Position numbers and translations under genes: made by a program. Positions 46,040-58,339 of a DNA stretch of 64,000 nucleotides are shown here, piece by piece. Position 1 is the stretch's first letter. Each line of letters opens with the position of its first letter. The stretch spans positions 62,001 through 126,000 of the forward strand of contig JAIWZP010000071.1 in assembly GCA_025201375.1 (NCBI GenBank), given 5' to 3'. Under the pieces are notes generated by a model. The model worked only from the letters and a program-made list of their open reading frames with translations. It did not search any database and was not told the origin of the DNA. This DNA is from Gongronella butleri. Its lineage: Eukaryota; Mucoromycota; Mucoromycetes; Mucorales; Cunninghamellaceae.

Positions 46040-47550
46040 GCCCTGATTTCCGGACTGAATAATCCGTTTTGCCAAAAAAAAAAAAAAAACTTGAGATCAT
46101 TGGAGCCTGAAGTCGACTCCTATACACTGGTCTAAATTTAGCGCCATGTGCTCAAGCTCCTGAGGAGAAACGCGTAAAATATTGCTAGCAAACACGAATC
46201 TCGAGATTTCTCAAGACTGAGCGATCCGATTTGCGAAAAAAATGAGCACTGTTGGAGAATTGGGTCTACCATTTACTGGTCCAAATTTAGGACCAGATGA
46301 GCAAGTTCCTGATGAAGCGCCAATTTCATAGGCTTAAAGGGGGGTAAGATCAGCACCATTTGATCTCGTACGGCGACAACGGCTGAGCGCCCCGACACGT
46401 GAGTCACCTCAATGAATCAGTGATTACACGCGGTAAAAGCGCTTGTGATTTGGGGATAACGCATCGAGTTTTCGATGAGTTAGCCTTTAGGGGTCATTTT
46501 GAGCCTGTTTTGGCCCTGATTTTATGAAAAATGCATTTTCTCAGGATTGAGCGATCCGATCTTTGACAAAACTTGACATCGTTGAAGGTTTGGGTCGACT
46601 TTCCACTGATCTAAATCTGGCGTCAGATGGTCAGGCTCATTGGGAGTAACGCGTAAAATATTTTTTGACGCTGGGGTTTCACTAGTAAACACGAATCTCG
46701 AGATTTCTTGCAACTGAGCGATCCGGTTCGCGAAAAAAATGAACACTGCTGAAGAATTGGGTCTACCATCAACTGGTACAAATTTGGTACCAGATGAGCA
46801 AGTTTCTGGTGAAGTGCCAGTTTCGTAGGCGTAAAGGGGGTAAGATCAGCACCATTTGGTCACGTACCGCGGCAATGGCTGAGCGCCCCGACGCGTGAAT
46901 CACCTCAAATGAATCAGCGGGTAAACGCGGTAAAAGCGCTTGTAGTTTGGAGACATCGCGTCGTGTTCTAGGCGAGTTAGCCTTCAGGGATCATTTGGAC
47001 CCTGATTTGGCCCTGAAATTATGAAAAATGCATTTTCTCAGGATTGAGTGATCCAATCTCTGAAAAAACTTGACATCGTCAGATATTTGCCTTAAGCATC
47101 CTCTAACTCCAATATGGGATGCGATGAACGAGATCCGGAGGAAGCGCCCAGCAAATTGGTGTTAGGGTTTAGTACATTTTGATGGCGCACACGACAATGG
47201 TCCAATCTATCGACGCGCGAAAATCTCAAATGAAGCAGCGACCAAGCGCGGTAAAAGCGCTTGTAGTTTGGGGACATCGCATTGTGATCACGGCGAGTTA
47301 GCCTTCAGGAGTCGTTTTAATTCTGTTTTGGCCCTGCATTTATGCAAAATATATTTACTCAGGACTCACTGATCCGATCTAGGAAAAAACTTGACACCGT
47401 TGGAGTTTTGTGTTTGGCATCCTTTAATTCAAATATGGTACCCGATGAACAAGATCTGGAGGACGCGCCCAGACAAAGAGGGATAAGTTTTTGTACATTC
47501 TGGTTAGCGCATGCGACAATGGTTCAACGTATCAGCGTGCAAGTCATCTC
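46040..47550 (+). repeat. Two-part tandem repeat array, copy 2
   Basis: Anchors related to CTCAGGACTGA..GATC lie near 46048, 46210, 46540, 46707, 47037 and 47358, spaced 162, 330, 167, 330 and 321 bp. The short/long alternation and the internal blocks (CAGATGAGCAAGTT, GCGGTAAAAGCGCTTG, GAGTTAGCCTT) match the array at 30860-31720 in the same orientation. Confidence 0.75.
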
Positions 47551-47579
47551 AAATGAATCAGGGGCAAAAACCCAGTGGT

Positions 47580-48890
47580 TAAGTTGCAATAAAATTAGGG
47601 GGTCGACTAGACCGGTGTCCAGCAAATCGCCACCATTAGGGGTTTAGTTGAAAAAAGGCAGTTTTCTCCGGCAGTTTTGATCAGGTCGTGGTGAAAATGA
47701 ATTCGTTTGACAAAGAATCAGCAGCTGCTTTCGGCATGCTAAAAAAAACGTCGTGGGCCACCTTTCCGTTGTCGACAAAATTGAGTTTGCACATGGATCA
47801 AACATTGATCGAATTTTTCAAGCATTCAAAGGTCGATTCATCGCTTTGGGCACGCAAACGATTGGCAAAATGACGTCCGTGCATGTCTCATTTGAATGGT
47901 GCACCCAGTTTCACTGCAATCCATAAAAAAATAGGGAGACAATGCTGAAATTGTGAAAATAAAGTATCAAACACGCTCTATCCATGCCATTTCATACACA
48001 ATGCCGTGCACACAACAAGCTGTCTTCAAAAGAGCATCGAACACTGCATTTTACATGGCGCCAGCGCGTTGCATCTCCATGCCCTCTGTGGAGCTAAGCG
48101 CGTTTGGTTCGTTTTGGCAGCTTGGATCTCATTTAGTTGGCTTGCAGCGTTCATTCGTTGGGCGAGTCAAGCAAACAAAATGGCGAGCCATCGTGGCTCT
48201 ACCGACTGATATAAGTTTCAGCCCGAACAACGAGAAATTTGGAGCGCTAGGGCTAAAATGGACGATTTGTATGTAAAAAGGGTCGATTGCTCTCGCTCGT
48301 CAGCGGCGCGTCCGACACTCGGTTTTGGATTTGTTTCTGAAAAGAAGAATGGCATGATGCAGCGCCCATCATTCCAATTCGGGCAGTCCGTGTGCCACGT
48401 ATCGCGCGTCCAGCATTGCCTCGGCAAATCCTGTTTTCTTTTTCTTTTTTTTTTTTTTTTTTTTGCCGCTTGTAATAGTTGTGCTGGACCCTGGATTCCG
48501 ATATGTCGGGCTACTGACCAAGGAGACACGTGTTGACAGGGAATGATCCAAGTTTTGCGCGAAATGGCGCCATGAGTACTGACGCACGCGTCTTTTTGTG
48601 CCGATTCGGGGTGTCAGCTGCGCCCTGGGAACCCGCATTGCAGTCGGCTATGCGAAAACACATTTGTCACGGTGAATTTTTTGTTTTTTTGTGTGCCCAT
48701 CGCACCACGAAATCCAGATTTACTCACCTAAACTTTAAAAAAAAATGAAAAAACAAGCGTTCTGCCATGACTATTGTCGCAAACGTGTGCATTTTATCAG
48801 TGCGTAAGCGCAGCATGAATCTGTAAATTTGGGTGTGAACTGTCAGGCCATGTCGGCACCTATTTACCATATAGGGACGCGCCAATGCCC
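47580..48890. other. Repeat tail and promoter region of the amidase gene
   Basis: Begins with another AATAAAATTAGGGGGTCGACT box (47587) and a segment similar to 27940-28250 (TTTTGATCAGGTCG...GAAAATGAATTC, then GATTCATC..TTGGGCACGCAAACGAT). A plus frame at 47953-48276 has no recognisable motif. After about 48300 no supported feature precedes the TATA box. Confidence 0.45.
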
Positions 48891-48898
48891 CGCAACGT

Positions 48899-48908
48899 TA
48901 TATAAAAG
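48899..48908 (+). promoter_or_regulatory. TATA box of the amidase gene
   Basis: TATATAAAAG, 68 bp before the ATG at 48976, followed by a T/C-rich stretch and TCACATCAAG. This is a strong core-promoter match by position and sequence. Confidence 0.6.
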
Positions 48909-48975
48909 TCAGACCCCCCTTTTTTTCTAACATCAATTCACTTGCTCACATCAAGACTCTCCACCACGTATCAAA

Positions 48976-51129
48976 ATGACCAACACTAATCCCGTCCCTA
49001 TGGCCTCGGCCGACGCTGTAAGCCAGTCTTGTGTTTCCATCCGGTGTTTTGGGTCTGATTTTGCTTCCCCCCTTTTTTTTTCGTAGGCTATTCCTGTCAA
49101 GGAGTATTATGTCGGCCAGGATCTTTTGGACCTTGTGCAAGCGTTTGAGAACAACAAGACGCTGGTGTCGACGATGGCATCGCAGATGCATTTGCAAGCG
49201 CTGCGGCACTTGGACATTGTGGGCTTTCCCACGACCCTGGCGCTGCCCTTCTCCAAGCTGCGCGAGGCGCCCAAGGAGCCGGTGGCCCAGGTAAATTGAC
49301 AGAAAAAAAAACAGACCGAGAAAAAGGGCCATGGCGACTCACTTTATACGTTTTGTTTGCAGATCAGCAATTTGAAGATTACCAATGCGTCGCAATCGCA
49401 AGAATATCACACGGTCATGGACTACCATAACGCGTACCTCAATGGGGTGACGACGCCCACCGAGGTAAAAGTTTTACCGAGTGCGCGCACAGACACAAAA
49501 AAAGGCAATTGGAGCACTGACCCCCATACTTTTATGAAAAACAGGTTGCTCAGAAGCTTTTGGCGGCCATTGAGGACAGCCACAAACATGAGTGGATGCA
49601 GCCTGTAGTTGATGATGACGTGCTTGCGCAGGCCGCGGCGTCGACGGAGCGCTACAAGGCAGGCAAGCCGCTCTCGCCCTTTGATGGCGTGTTCACGGCT
49701 TTTAAGGAGGACCAGGCGATCAAAGGCCGCGTCTCCAATGGCGGCACCACGTACATCAATAAGGACAAGCCCGCCACGGAGGACGGCACCGCCATTGCGC
49801 GTCTGCGCGCCGCGGGCGCCATCATTGTCGGCCACACCAGAATGTACGTGGCTCAAAAAAAAAAAAAAAAAAACGTGAAACGTCCAAATTCACATTTTTT
49901 TTTCATCAGGCAGCAGATTGGTTGGGACGTGTGGACGTGCAACCCGCACTCTGGTACGCCGCGCAATCCGTACAAGTTGTCCGCGTCGTCCGGCGGGTCA
50001 TCTGGTGGCAGTGCTGCGGTGGTGGCGGGCGGTCTGATGCCATTGACGCTCGGTGGTGATGGTGGCGGTTCGGTGCGCATTCCTGCCGGGTTCTGTGGCG
50101 CGTACGGATTGAAGCCGACGTGCGGGCGCGTCAGTGGGTTTGGCGGCATGGGCTTTGGCGCGTCGGTCGGCGTCATTGGCCCGATTGGCGCGTCGGCCGA
50201 CGACATGACGCTGGCACTGAGCGTGATTGCCGGTGCGGATCCAAAGGACGAAAAGACGTCGTTCCAACCTGCCATGGACTTTTCTGATTACAACAAGACG
50301 GATTCGCTCGAAGGCGTGACCATTGGCGTCGTCAATGGCTGGTTTGACGAGTGCGTCGATAAAGAAATGATCCCCCACCTCAAAAAAGTCCAGCAACACC
50401 TCGAGAAACTTGGTGCTACCATTGTCAACATTGATCTCAAGGACGTCATGCTGTACCGTGCTGGTAAGATACGATGCAATGATAAAAAAAAAAAAAGGAA
50501 AAAGGAAAAAAAAAAAGAGCGCAATACGTCCATCAAAGGAAAAAAAAAAAAAAAAAAGAGAAAACAAGCGCGACGCGTCTTTTTTGCACAATGTCATATT
50601 TACCCTTTTTTTCATTTTAGCGCACGCCATCACGATTTCGTCCGAGATGAACTCGTTTATCCGCCGTTTCCGCGAGCACCACAACGACAATTTGTCGGTG
50701 AACCGTATTTTCATGGCACTTGTGAACGAGTGCACGCCGACGGACTACATCAAGTCGCAAGTGCTGCGCACGCAGGCCATGAAGCAAATGGAAGAGGTGT
50801 TTTCCAAGGTGGATCTCTTGTACACGCCGACGACGGCGATCTTGGCGCTTGATTTCCCCGAGGGTGCGTACGAACACGGCATGCTGTGGGGCGAGCGCAC
50901 CGGCAATTGCACCCAATTTCTCGCCCTTGCCAACTTCACGGGTATTCCCGGCGTCGCCGTGCCAGTGGGCTTCCACGAGGAAAAGCCTGTCAGCGCGCAC
51001 TTCCTCGCCTCTTGGTACAATGAACCGCTGCTCTGCCGCATGGCAAAGGTGTGCGAATTGATGCCCGACATTGAGCGCAGACGCGCACCAAACTCGTACC
51101 ACGCCAACTTTTTGCCAAACAAGGCTTGA
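48976..51129 (+). CDS. Amidase-signature hydrolase
   Basis: Six exons: 48976-49017, 49087-49290, 49363-49464, 49545-49843, 49910-50463, 50621-51129 (569 residues). Amidase-signature enzymes hydrolyse C-N amide bonds with a Ser-cisSer-Lys triad. The Lys lies in FTAFKEDQ (about 170), the cis-Ser in SASSGGSSGGSAA (about 246) and the nucleophile in LGGDGGGSVRIPAGF (about Ser270). PHSGTPRNPYKLS, GLKPTCGRVS, GVIGPIGASADDM and the C-terminal TPTTAI and TGIPGVAVPVG also fit. The length suits fungal acetamidase/FAAH-like members, but the substrate cannot be told. No signal peptide. It has a clear TATA box. Every junction keeps frame. Confidence 0.9.
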
Positions 51130-51258
51130 ATTGTAATAAAAAGCAGGTTTTTTTTGTCGTTTTTTTTTTTTTTTTTTTACGCGCCGCGCAGGAGCATGCG
51201 CACGTGCCCTCTTTTTTTTTCAATTGTCCCCACGATCATTTATTTGGTGCCATTTCGA

Positions 51259-51735
51259 CTAAATATTGTCCAAATCGCGGTGGACAGAGCGGTACGAGTG
51301 ACCTTGCTGAACAGTGTGGCCAAAGTCCATGTAGCTGGAGAGTGAGCTGCGTTTCATTTGTGGCGGCGCCGACATCTTGCGCTTATGCTTGTTTTTGTGT
51401 GTGCTGCTACCGTTGTCCTCAGCGCCCAACGTGCTGGCCATCTGGTTGGGCTCTTCTTCGCGCTGCTCCAATCGGTCCGTTGTCCCATGCGCCGTCGTAA
51501 ACCATTCTGGATGCTCTCTCGCCTGCTTGGATCGATCCCACGTACTCTCGCCGCGCGGAGACGTCGCACGTTGCCATGGCGCTGCAAAAAAAAAAAATCA
51601 TTCCATTCATCGAAAAAAAAACACATAGTGAGCCTCTTTCTATCTCTTTTCAGCTCTAATGATGCGCATACCGGCCTTGTCTTTGGGCGGCTCGGCTGTA
51701 AAGTCGGCCTGTGTGAAATTGGTTTGTGGATTCAT
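51259..51735 (-). CDS. Small basic protein of unknown family
   Basis: Two proposed exons, 51672-51735 and 51259-51581, joined by a GTATGC...TTTGCAG intron (387 nt, 128 residues). It starts MNPQTNFTQADFTAEPPKDKA and then reads APWQRATSPRGESTWDRSKQA and HPEWFTTAHG. A Lys-rich patch (KNKHKRKM) and a Ser/Tyr-rich tail follow. No domain or membrane segment is seen; the composition suggests a disordered protein. The donor inside the first exon was chosen because reading on gives an immediate stop. It converges with the amidase gene, 129 bp apart. Confidence 0.5.
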
Positions 51736-52138
51736 GAAAATAATGGAAAAAGAGATCCAGTGGGAAAAAAATAAAAAAGACGCAGCGGCGCGTTTTAATG
51801 CATGCAACAAAAACCCATGCTCGTCAGTGTCCGACATGCGCAGGTGACACCGGGATATCATGCCCAAAAATGGGGCCGCTGCTGCGCTCGTGGCCATCCC
51901 TGGCGTAAAAAAATCGAAACGCGCGCAAACACAGATTTTTTTTTAAAAAAAAAAAAGCGGGCATCTTCCACACCAGCCAATCGTCCATATCGTGCAGCGT
52001 GTCTGACGCGTCCTATGATACAGCTCATTGTCAACTCTACTCGTGCGAAAACGACGCGTGCTTTTGTGTCGGTATCCATCAAAACATGACCCTGGTGGAT
52101 GATCTACAAGCAATTTTTTTTAAAATTTATTTTACACT
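51736..52138. other. Short intergenic region between two minus-strand small genes
   Basis: 5' flank of the 128-residue gene and 3' flank of the mitochondrial-like protein. Open frames here are short and motif-free. Confidence 0.5.
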
Positions 52139-52738
52139 CTACTTTTTAAAAAAGCCCTTCATCTTGTTGACGACGCCGTCGTTCTTTTCCTTGGCAGGCT
52201 GCTGTCCACCGAGCGATTTTTGCAAATCGGCCACCATCGACAGATCAAGCTGGATGCCGGCCTCCTGGATCGCCATGCCAAGCTTCTGTGCGCGCTCCTT
52301 GACCTAAGATGGTGGATGAGGGAAGTGTCAGTAGGCACTGGAGACCACCGTAAAGCCGCAAAATCGACGAAACAGGCCCCTGCCCGCTTTCTTTTTTTTT
52401 TTATTTATTTTTTTTTTTACCTCTGGGTCTTGCATGATTTTCATCATTTGGATATAGCTCATATTCTGTCCGGTTGGATCGACGCCCTTTGTCTGAAGAA
52501 AGGCGGTAAAGTCGAGGAGCTGCTTCATGACCTCGGGGTGCTGCTGCAATTCCTTCATGAGCGGGTGCTGGCTCGCACCTGGAGGCGGTGTCGCCGTCTC
52601 ACTAGCATACGACCGCAGCGACATGGCCATGGGCCGCACAGACGACGCAGGTAAACGACGCATGGCGCGCGGTGACGCCACGTACATTGGCTTGGGCGAG
52701 CGCAGTGTCGCGCGCAGGACAGGGATCACTCGCTGCAT
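52139..52738 (-). CDS. Putative small mitochondrial protein, unknown function
   Basis: Two exons, 52421-52738 and 52139-52303 (160 residues). The first 45 residues are rich in Arg, Ser, Ala and Met with no acidic residue (MQRVIPVLRATLRS, AMRRLPASSVRP, MSLRSYAS), a strong mitochondrial presequence pattern with RSYAS as a plausible cleavage site. The mature part is helical (HPLMKELQQHPEVMKQLLDF, MSYIQMMKIMQDPEVKERAQKLGMAI) and ends in a basic GFFKK. I do not recognise a named family. The repeated short helices recall STI1-like motifs (PxVxxxLxDP), which is only a suggestion. Confidence 0.7.
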
Positions 52739-53334
52739 TGGTGAAAAAAAAGGGATAAAGAAAGTGGAAAAAGAAGAGACAGCGAAAAGCGAGGCCAAGG
52801 CTGGCTTTCAACTCGTTTTTTTTTTTTCGCCGCCCGCCGGGCGTCCGTCCCCCTGGTTTTCCGATTTATGCGTCATTCCTTTTGCTGCGCCATGACGGCC
52901 GGGCTCGCAGGCAAAGATGAACAGACGGTTGTTCTCGCACATTAACGGCAACAAATTTGGGATCGTTTTGGCATTTTCATCCTGAGAATTTCAATAAACA
53001 AGGAAAATTTGACGATTTTTGCAACATCCTCGGCGAGGAAGGCATCAATGGCAACACGTGACTTTTCTCAATAGATTGCTCGTCGAGACAGTAAGAGCTC
53101 TGGCCACCCAAGATCAAAAATATGCTGTAAAACTCGACGCGTTTACAATAAAAAGTGTTGTTTTTCACAAATTGTATATCCCATCCCAAGTGTGCACTAG
53201 TCAATTCCGAAGAAAACTTGATCGTCGATAGCGCTCTAGTGTCGATCATGGCTGGATAAATTTTGGGCTCATGTGAGCAAGTTTTTCAGAAGGTGAACAA
53301 CAAATTGCCACTTTTTACTGCAAATTATAATCCA
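52739..53334. other. Intergenic, no gene supported
   Basis: Promoter side of the mitochondrial-like gene, then AT-rich DNA that may be part of the following repeat (ATAAAAAGTGTT blocks also occur near 45750). No coding signal. Confidence 0.45.
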
Positions 53335-54140
53335 ATATGACGGTCAGACATTGAAAACCTTGGAAAACGCCCTGACATGAAATGTCGCGTTAAAAAGGTC
53401 ACGTGGGATCCATTTTGGCAGCGTTTGCGCTTCGTGCGGATGCATCACACGCAAATGTAAAACTTGCCAAGAATGAGCTCTCAAACCAAAATCCGAAATA
53501 TGGTTCTCCAAAATCAAGTCAAACTCACACACAAGAGACACTGCATGGGAAAACCACAGAAAATACCAAAAGCGAGTGCGATCCATTGGCTGATTGGCGA
53601 GCTTTCAGCAATTTTAGATTTATTTTCAACCGCGAATTGTGCGGGAAGAACGCGATCATGGACCCGCGCCGACGCGTTCATTAGCAATACAGACGCCGGG
53701 TGCATGGATTGGACTAGAAACAGACGCGTGAAACACGAAGCTTGACGCGGCTAACCACGCGTCGAAAATTATTAGTGATTTTGAAACCGTGTAAAATCTG
53801 GCAAAAAATCATATTTTCTATTGATCACCAATGTCCACGTACACAGCGCGCCATGCTCTTTTTGATGATATAACTCTCAAAGAGCTGCGACCAATCTTCG
53901 TCAAGTTTGCCTTGTGATGAAAATTTGCTGCTTTTCGCGCTTTTTTTGAAAACGGGTCATTGGATCTCTGTGTTTTATTCCATTCCTGTCGCTGAATGCT
54001 GCACATATACCGTATGGCTGAATGATAAGGCGATCTGAGGACCTAAAATCTGCACTTTTCCGAGGATCGACTGCACCTCTTGGAAAATCCGCCATTTACG
54101 AAAATGGGCCATTGCGTGTCATCCAGTGGCGGCAGCGCTC
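53335..54140 (+). repeat. Dispersed repeat family A, copy 2
   Basis: Parallel to 16040-16945 over several hundred bases: GAGCTC.CAAACCAAAATC, ACACAAGAGACACTGCATGG, TTTATTTTCAACCGCGAA, TTCTATTGATCACC, CATGCTCTTTTTGATGA, and GGAAAATCCGCCATTT then CATTGCGTGTCATC. Contains no recognised coding exon. Confidence 0.6.
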
Positions 54141-54432
54141 CAAGGGTAGGCTCATTCGAAAGCGACAGACTGGCAGGATCGAGTAAAAAAGCAAATGACA
54201 ATGCCGGCTGTCAAATCGTAGACAAATAAGCAAAAGACGACGATAATTCGGATGTCCATATGCGCAAGATTGTAACCATCAGGGAACATTCTTTTTTTTA
54301 TTATTCAAGTGCGCTGTGAATGAGCATGCAATGAGAAGGATAAATCAGAGCGCCGTTTGCATGGCCCTGCCATTTGTTACAAGAAAACGAGGTGAGAATG
54401 CGGTTATTTTGCCTTTTTTTTTTTTTTGTTGC

Positions 54433-57400
54433 CTACCTGGCGGTGTTGGCGAGCAATTGCTGGATTCGCGAGGATGAGTGAACGAATTCCTGCTGCCAAA
54501 AGGCGTTTTCAGTGGTCAATTTGTAGTAGAGGACCTGGACGCCCCAGGGATGCGGACGATGGACGAGGAGGCGCTCGAGTAGCACTCGGACAATGGACTC
54601 GGCAATAGCGGGCATCTCGTACAAGTGGAGGAGCACCATGGTAAAAAAGTACGTGTGACTGCTGGGGTATCGTAAATGGTCCACGAGGCATCCAACAAGC
54701 ACAAACCGGCCTTTTTTTTAAAAAATTCAAAAAAAAAAAAATAGAACGCGTGAATGAGCTGCACTTCGCCGTGTCTGTCGCTTTCCCTCTTTCTTTACCT
54801 TGATCATCCATATGTCGGACGAGCCATTGGAATGCCTTTAGGGCAAACCCATTGGGATCAAAGTCTGGATTACGTTGCATTGTCTTGTGGCCAAGGTAGA
54901 GGACGAGGGCGGCGAGAAGTTGCGTGCCTTGCTGATTGGCAACGTCCAGGGGTTTCATGAGTGCGAGGAGACGCGTCATCAGCAGGTTGAACGCGTCATT
55001 GTCATTTTCGGCGGCGGATTTTGCATCTTCAATGTTTTCGGTGTTTTCGGTGGTACTGGTTGGCAATTGAGCGGATGGGGTGGCGAGGTACGAGTCGAGG
55101 AGCGCGGCGAGGTCACTGCCTGCATTGAGGAGTGGGGCGAGGGCGGTCAGGTCCATGGTGGGCAACTGTTTACACGCGGGCATCCATGGCATGTCGGTGT
55201 CCTTTGGCCGTGGCAGCGTCATGTTGCGTGGAAATGCGCTCAGGACGACGTTGCGCAGCTGCAAGCAAGACGGCGGAATGCGTTGGATCAAAGGCTGGTA
55301 ATAGTGGCACAGAAATTCGGGAAAGTCCTTGAGAAGCTGCACAAGCACACGCTGCGTGCCCTGGTAAAACAATTTCACACTCATCGGCAGCGGACGCATC
55401 TCGCACTCATCCGCCAATAATGGGCCAAGAAAGTCAAGCAATGCGCATAAAAGCCGCTCGTACACCTCCCAGCGGTGCCGCATGCCTTGGCTGCCCGGAA
55501 CAAGCAATTGCGGCACAAAATGCCGGCTGGAAATCAGCTGCAGCCACGAAAATGCAAACCCAGGGAACGACAATGGTTGCAGCGTCAACAGTGTGTCGCT
55601 AAAAAAAAAACACGGATGAAATGAGCAACATGGCTTTTTTTACATTATTTTTTCCTTTTTTCCTCTCTTTTTCCCTTTTTTTTTTCTTCATTTTTTTTCC
55701 TTCAAAAAAAAAAGAAGGATTACCTGTAGATCAGCAACAGTGCGGGATCCATGTTGTCGTGGATTTCGGTGTAGATGGCGGTCAGGATGCGATAAAACGC
55801 GACTTGTTCAAAGCGCGTTGCCTCCGATTCGTGTGCATGGGCCATGAGCAACGTGAGCACGGACAGGGCGCGGCTAATGAGCGCGGTGCTTGGCGTTTGT
55901 GAGATCGAAGACGCGGTCGACGCGTTCTCAATGGCTTCGTCTTGCGGTTTTGGCGCCTCGCTGGCAAGGCACGCCACCAGGTGCGCGTAGCTGTCGATCA
56001 ACAACGCGACCTTGTCCTTCATCCAGTCCAGTTGCCAGTGTGCATGATACGCAAGGCACGTCTGCGTGCACAGCCGCAGGAATTGACACGTGCCGTCGTC
56101 GTCTTGGTGCCATTCGTCGGTGATCTTGCGGGTCAACGCCGTGTAAATGGTATCATTTGGCCGTGGCACCACCTGGTAAGCACGCACCCATTCTGCTAGG
56201 AGCAGACGCATTTTTAGCGCCGACGATTTGGTATTGTCATTGCCATTGGCTTCGTTGCCCGCGGAATCAACCTGGGCCTCCAAATCGCGCGTTAAATCTC
56301 GAATGCTACTTTTTTTTTTAAAAAAAGTGTTAATGACCCTCCCTCCCCTCCTTTTTTTTGGTAACTCTTTACCTTTCATTGGTATCATCGTCGAGATTGA
56401 AAAGCGTTTGAATGGTGAGAATAAAGTCTTCAAAGACAGTGATGCGCATGACGGGGCCCTGGCACACGGTGCGCAGCAATTGAAAGGCAAATTCGATGAC
56501 CGGTGCCGACGCGCGGCGGATGCTCTTGGCGAGCCACGTGTCGTAATCGGCTGCGGGCAGGAGACCGTGCTCCAGCAGGGTATAAGTGACAGACGCATTG
56601 AACTTGCGCTGGAAATGAACAAAAATCAAGAAAAAAAATCAGTTTCTTTCTCGGCCCATCTCTCTCTTTTTTTTTTTGGTACCTCGTCGTTGGCATAAAG
56701 TAGCCAATGGCACACTTCCTCGGCGAGTTCGTCGGACAGGTCCAAGAGTTGATTTAAAAAGTTGGCATAGACCTCGCGACCGAGGGTTGCGGGCGATTCG
56801 TACAAGAGGTAGACGACCTTTTCGGTGAAGCTGAGCAAGGACATGGTGGTGAGGTTTGCCTGGCGCATGACATGCGTGGCCTGGTGCGTGATTTGGAGGA
56901 TTTCGTGGCCGGGTGGCAGTTGCGCATACGTTTCCATGGGCGCCTGACGGATGATCCGGTCCAGGTCCACAAGCAGCTGCTCCAGCTTGGTGTCCAGGGT
57001 GGCCTGCGGGGTCGGGACCACGCCCGGTGTCGTGGCGACCTGTGGTTGTGCCGTCTGCAATGGCTGTATTGGCTGATGTTGCTGATGCGGCTGTTGTCGT
57101 TGTTGCTGGGATTGAAACGACGAAGTCGACGCGTGTGGCAAAGCAAATGTCGCGTGTGCATCGTCCGCCGGTGCCCAAGTAGTGTCTAAAGAGCGATGAA
57201 AAACGATTGAGAAAAACTCAAATTGCAGCAAATAGCCATTTTCTCGCACTTACCGTGCATGTCGGCAGGCTTTGCCGCGTGGGTTGGTGCTTCCATGAAG
57301 CTGGTATAGACTTGGATCTATTGATTCGTGCAAAAGACACGTCAGTCATACAAAAAAAAAAGACGCGCTTTGGTACGTTTTACCTGCTCGGCAGTTAATG

Positions 57401-58300
57401 GACGCGTCGGTTTCAGTGCTTCTGGTAGATCAATGGATGCCACCAGCTTGTCCTTGACCGAAGGATCCACAAAGAGGCCGTCCTTGGCGTCCCCATTCTA
57501 AAAAGAGAGGTGAGCCACGCGTCTTTCGAATTTCTTTGTCATTTTTTGCCTTTTTTTCCTTTACTTTTTGAAAGGCGCGGCGACTGGCGTAGGCCTGTGC
57601 AAGGGAGAGATCAATGTCGCGGACGGCGCGCTGCTTTGCAAAGTGCTGAACAAAGAGGCAGATGGTGGTGAGATTGTCGTGTGAGACGGAGGAGGCGATG
57701 TCGTAGGCGGCATTGTCATCGAAGCCAACCTGGCGCAGGTAGTCGACGATGGTAGCGGTGATGGCGTTGCCCAGCGGTTCTTTGCACGTGACGACGGCCA
57801 ATTGGGCGACGACGGGCTGGATCATGGCGTGGGCGGCGCGCTGCAGCACCTTTTCGTCGGGTTCATACGCAAAGTCGCGGAGCACAAAGTCGCGCGTCGA
57901 CTGCACGGCCACGTTGCAGCACGTCATGGTCACGTTCGGCACAAGATCCAGAAACGCATTGGCCACGGCGCGGAAAATCAAAGTTTTGATCATGCCGTGA
58001 TGCGCAATGCATTGCTGCACATACGCGCTGAATTGCAGCTGATAGAGCAACGGTGCAAGATCCATTTCGCCACGCTGATCCGTGGTTTCTGTGGTGGTCG
58101 CCGCCGACGCCCGCGATCCAATCACGCCCACGGCCGCCGCACGCCCACCACCACCATCGCCCACATGCACCTCGTCCTCGGCTGGATCAAGACGCGATGG
58201 GCCCTGTGGCGCGCTCTGTTGCTGTTCATGCATCGCAAGAATCGTCGTCGGCTCCAGATCTGGCCCCATAAAAAGAAAAAATAAGAAATCGAGAAGAACC

Positions 58301-58339
<39 letters not shown>

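Noticed and set aside
47953..48276. 107-codon plus-strand frame next to the tandem array
   Set aside because: No motif, overlaps repeat-derived sequence, and no splice or promoter support.
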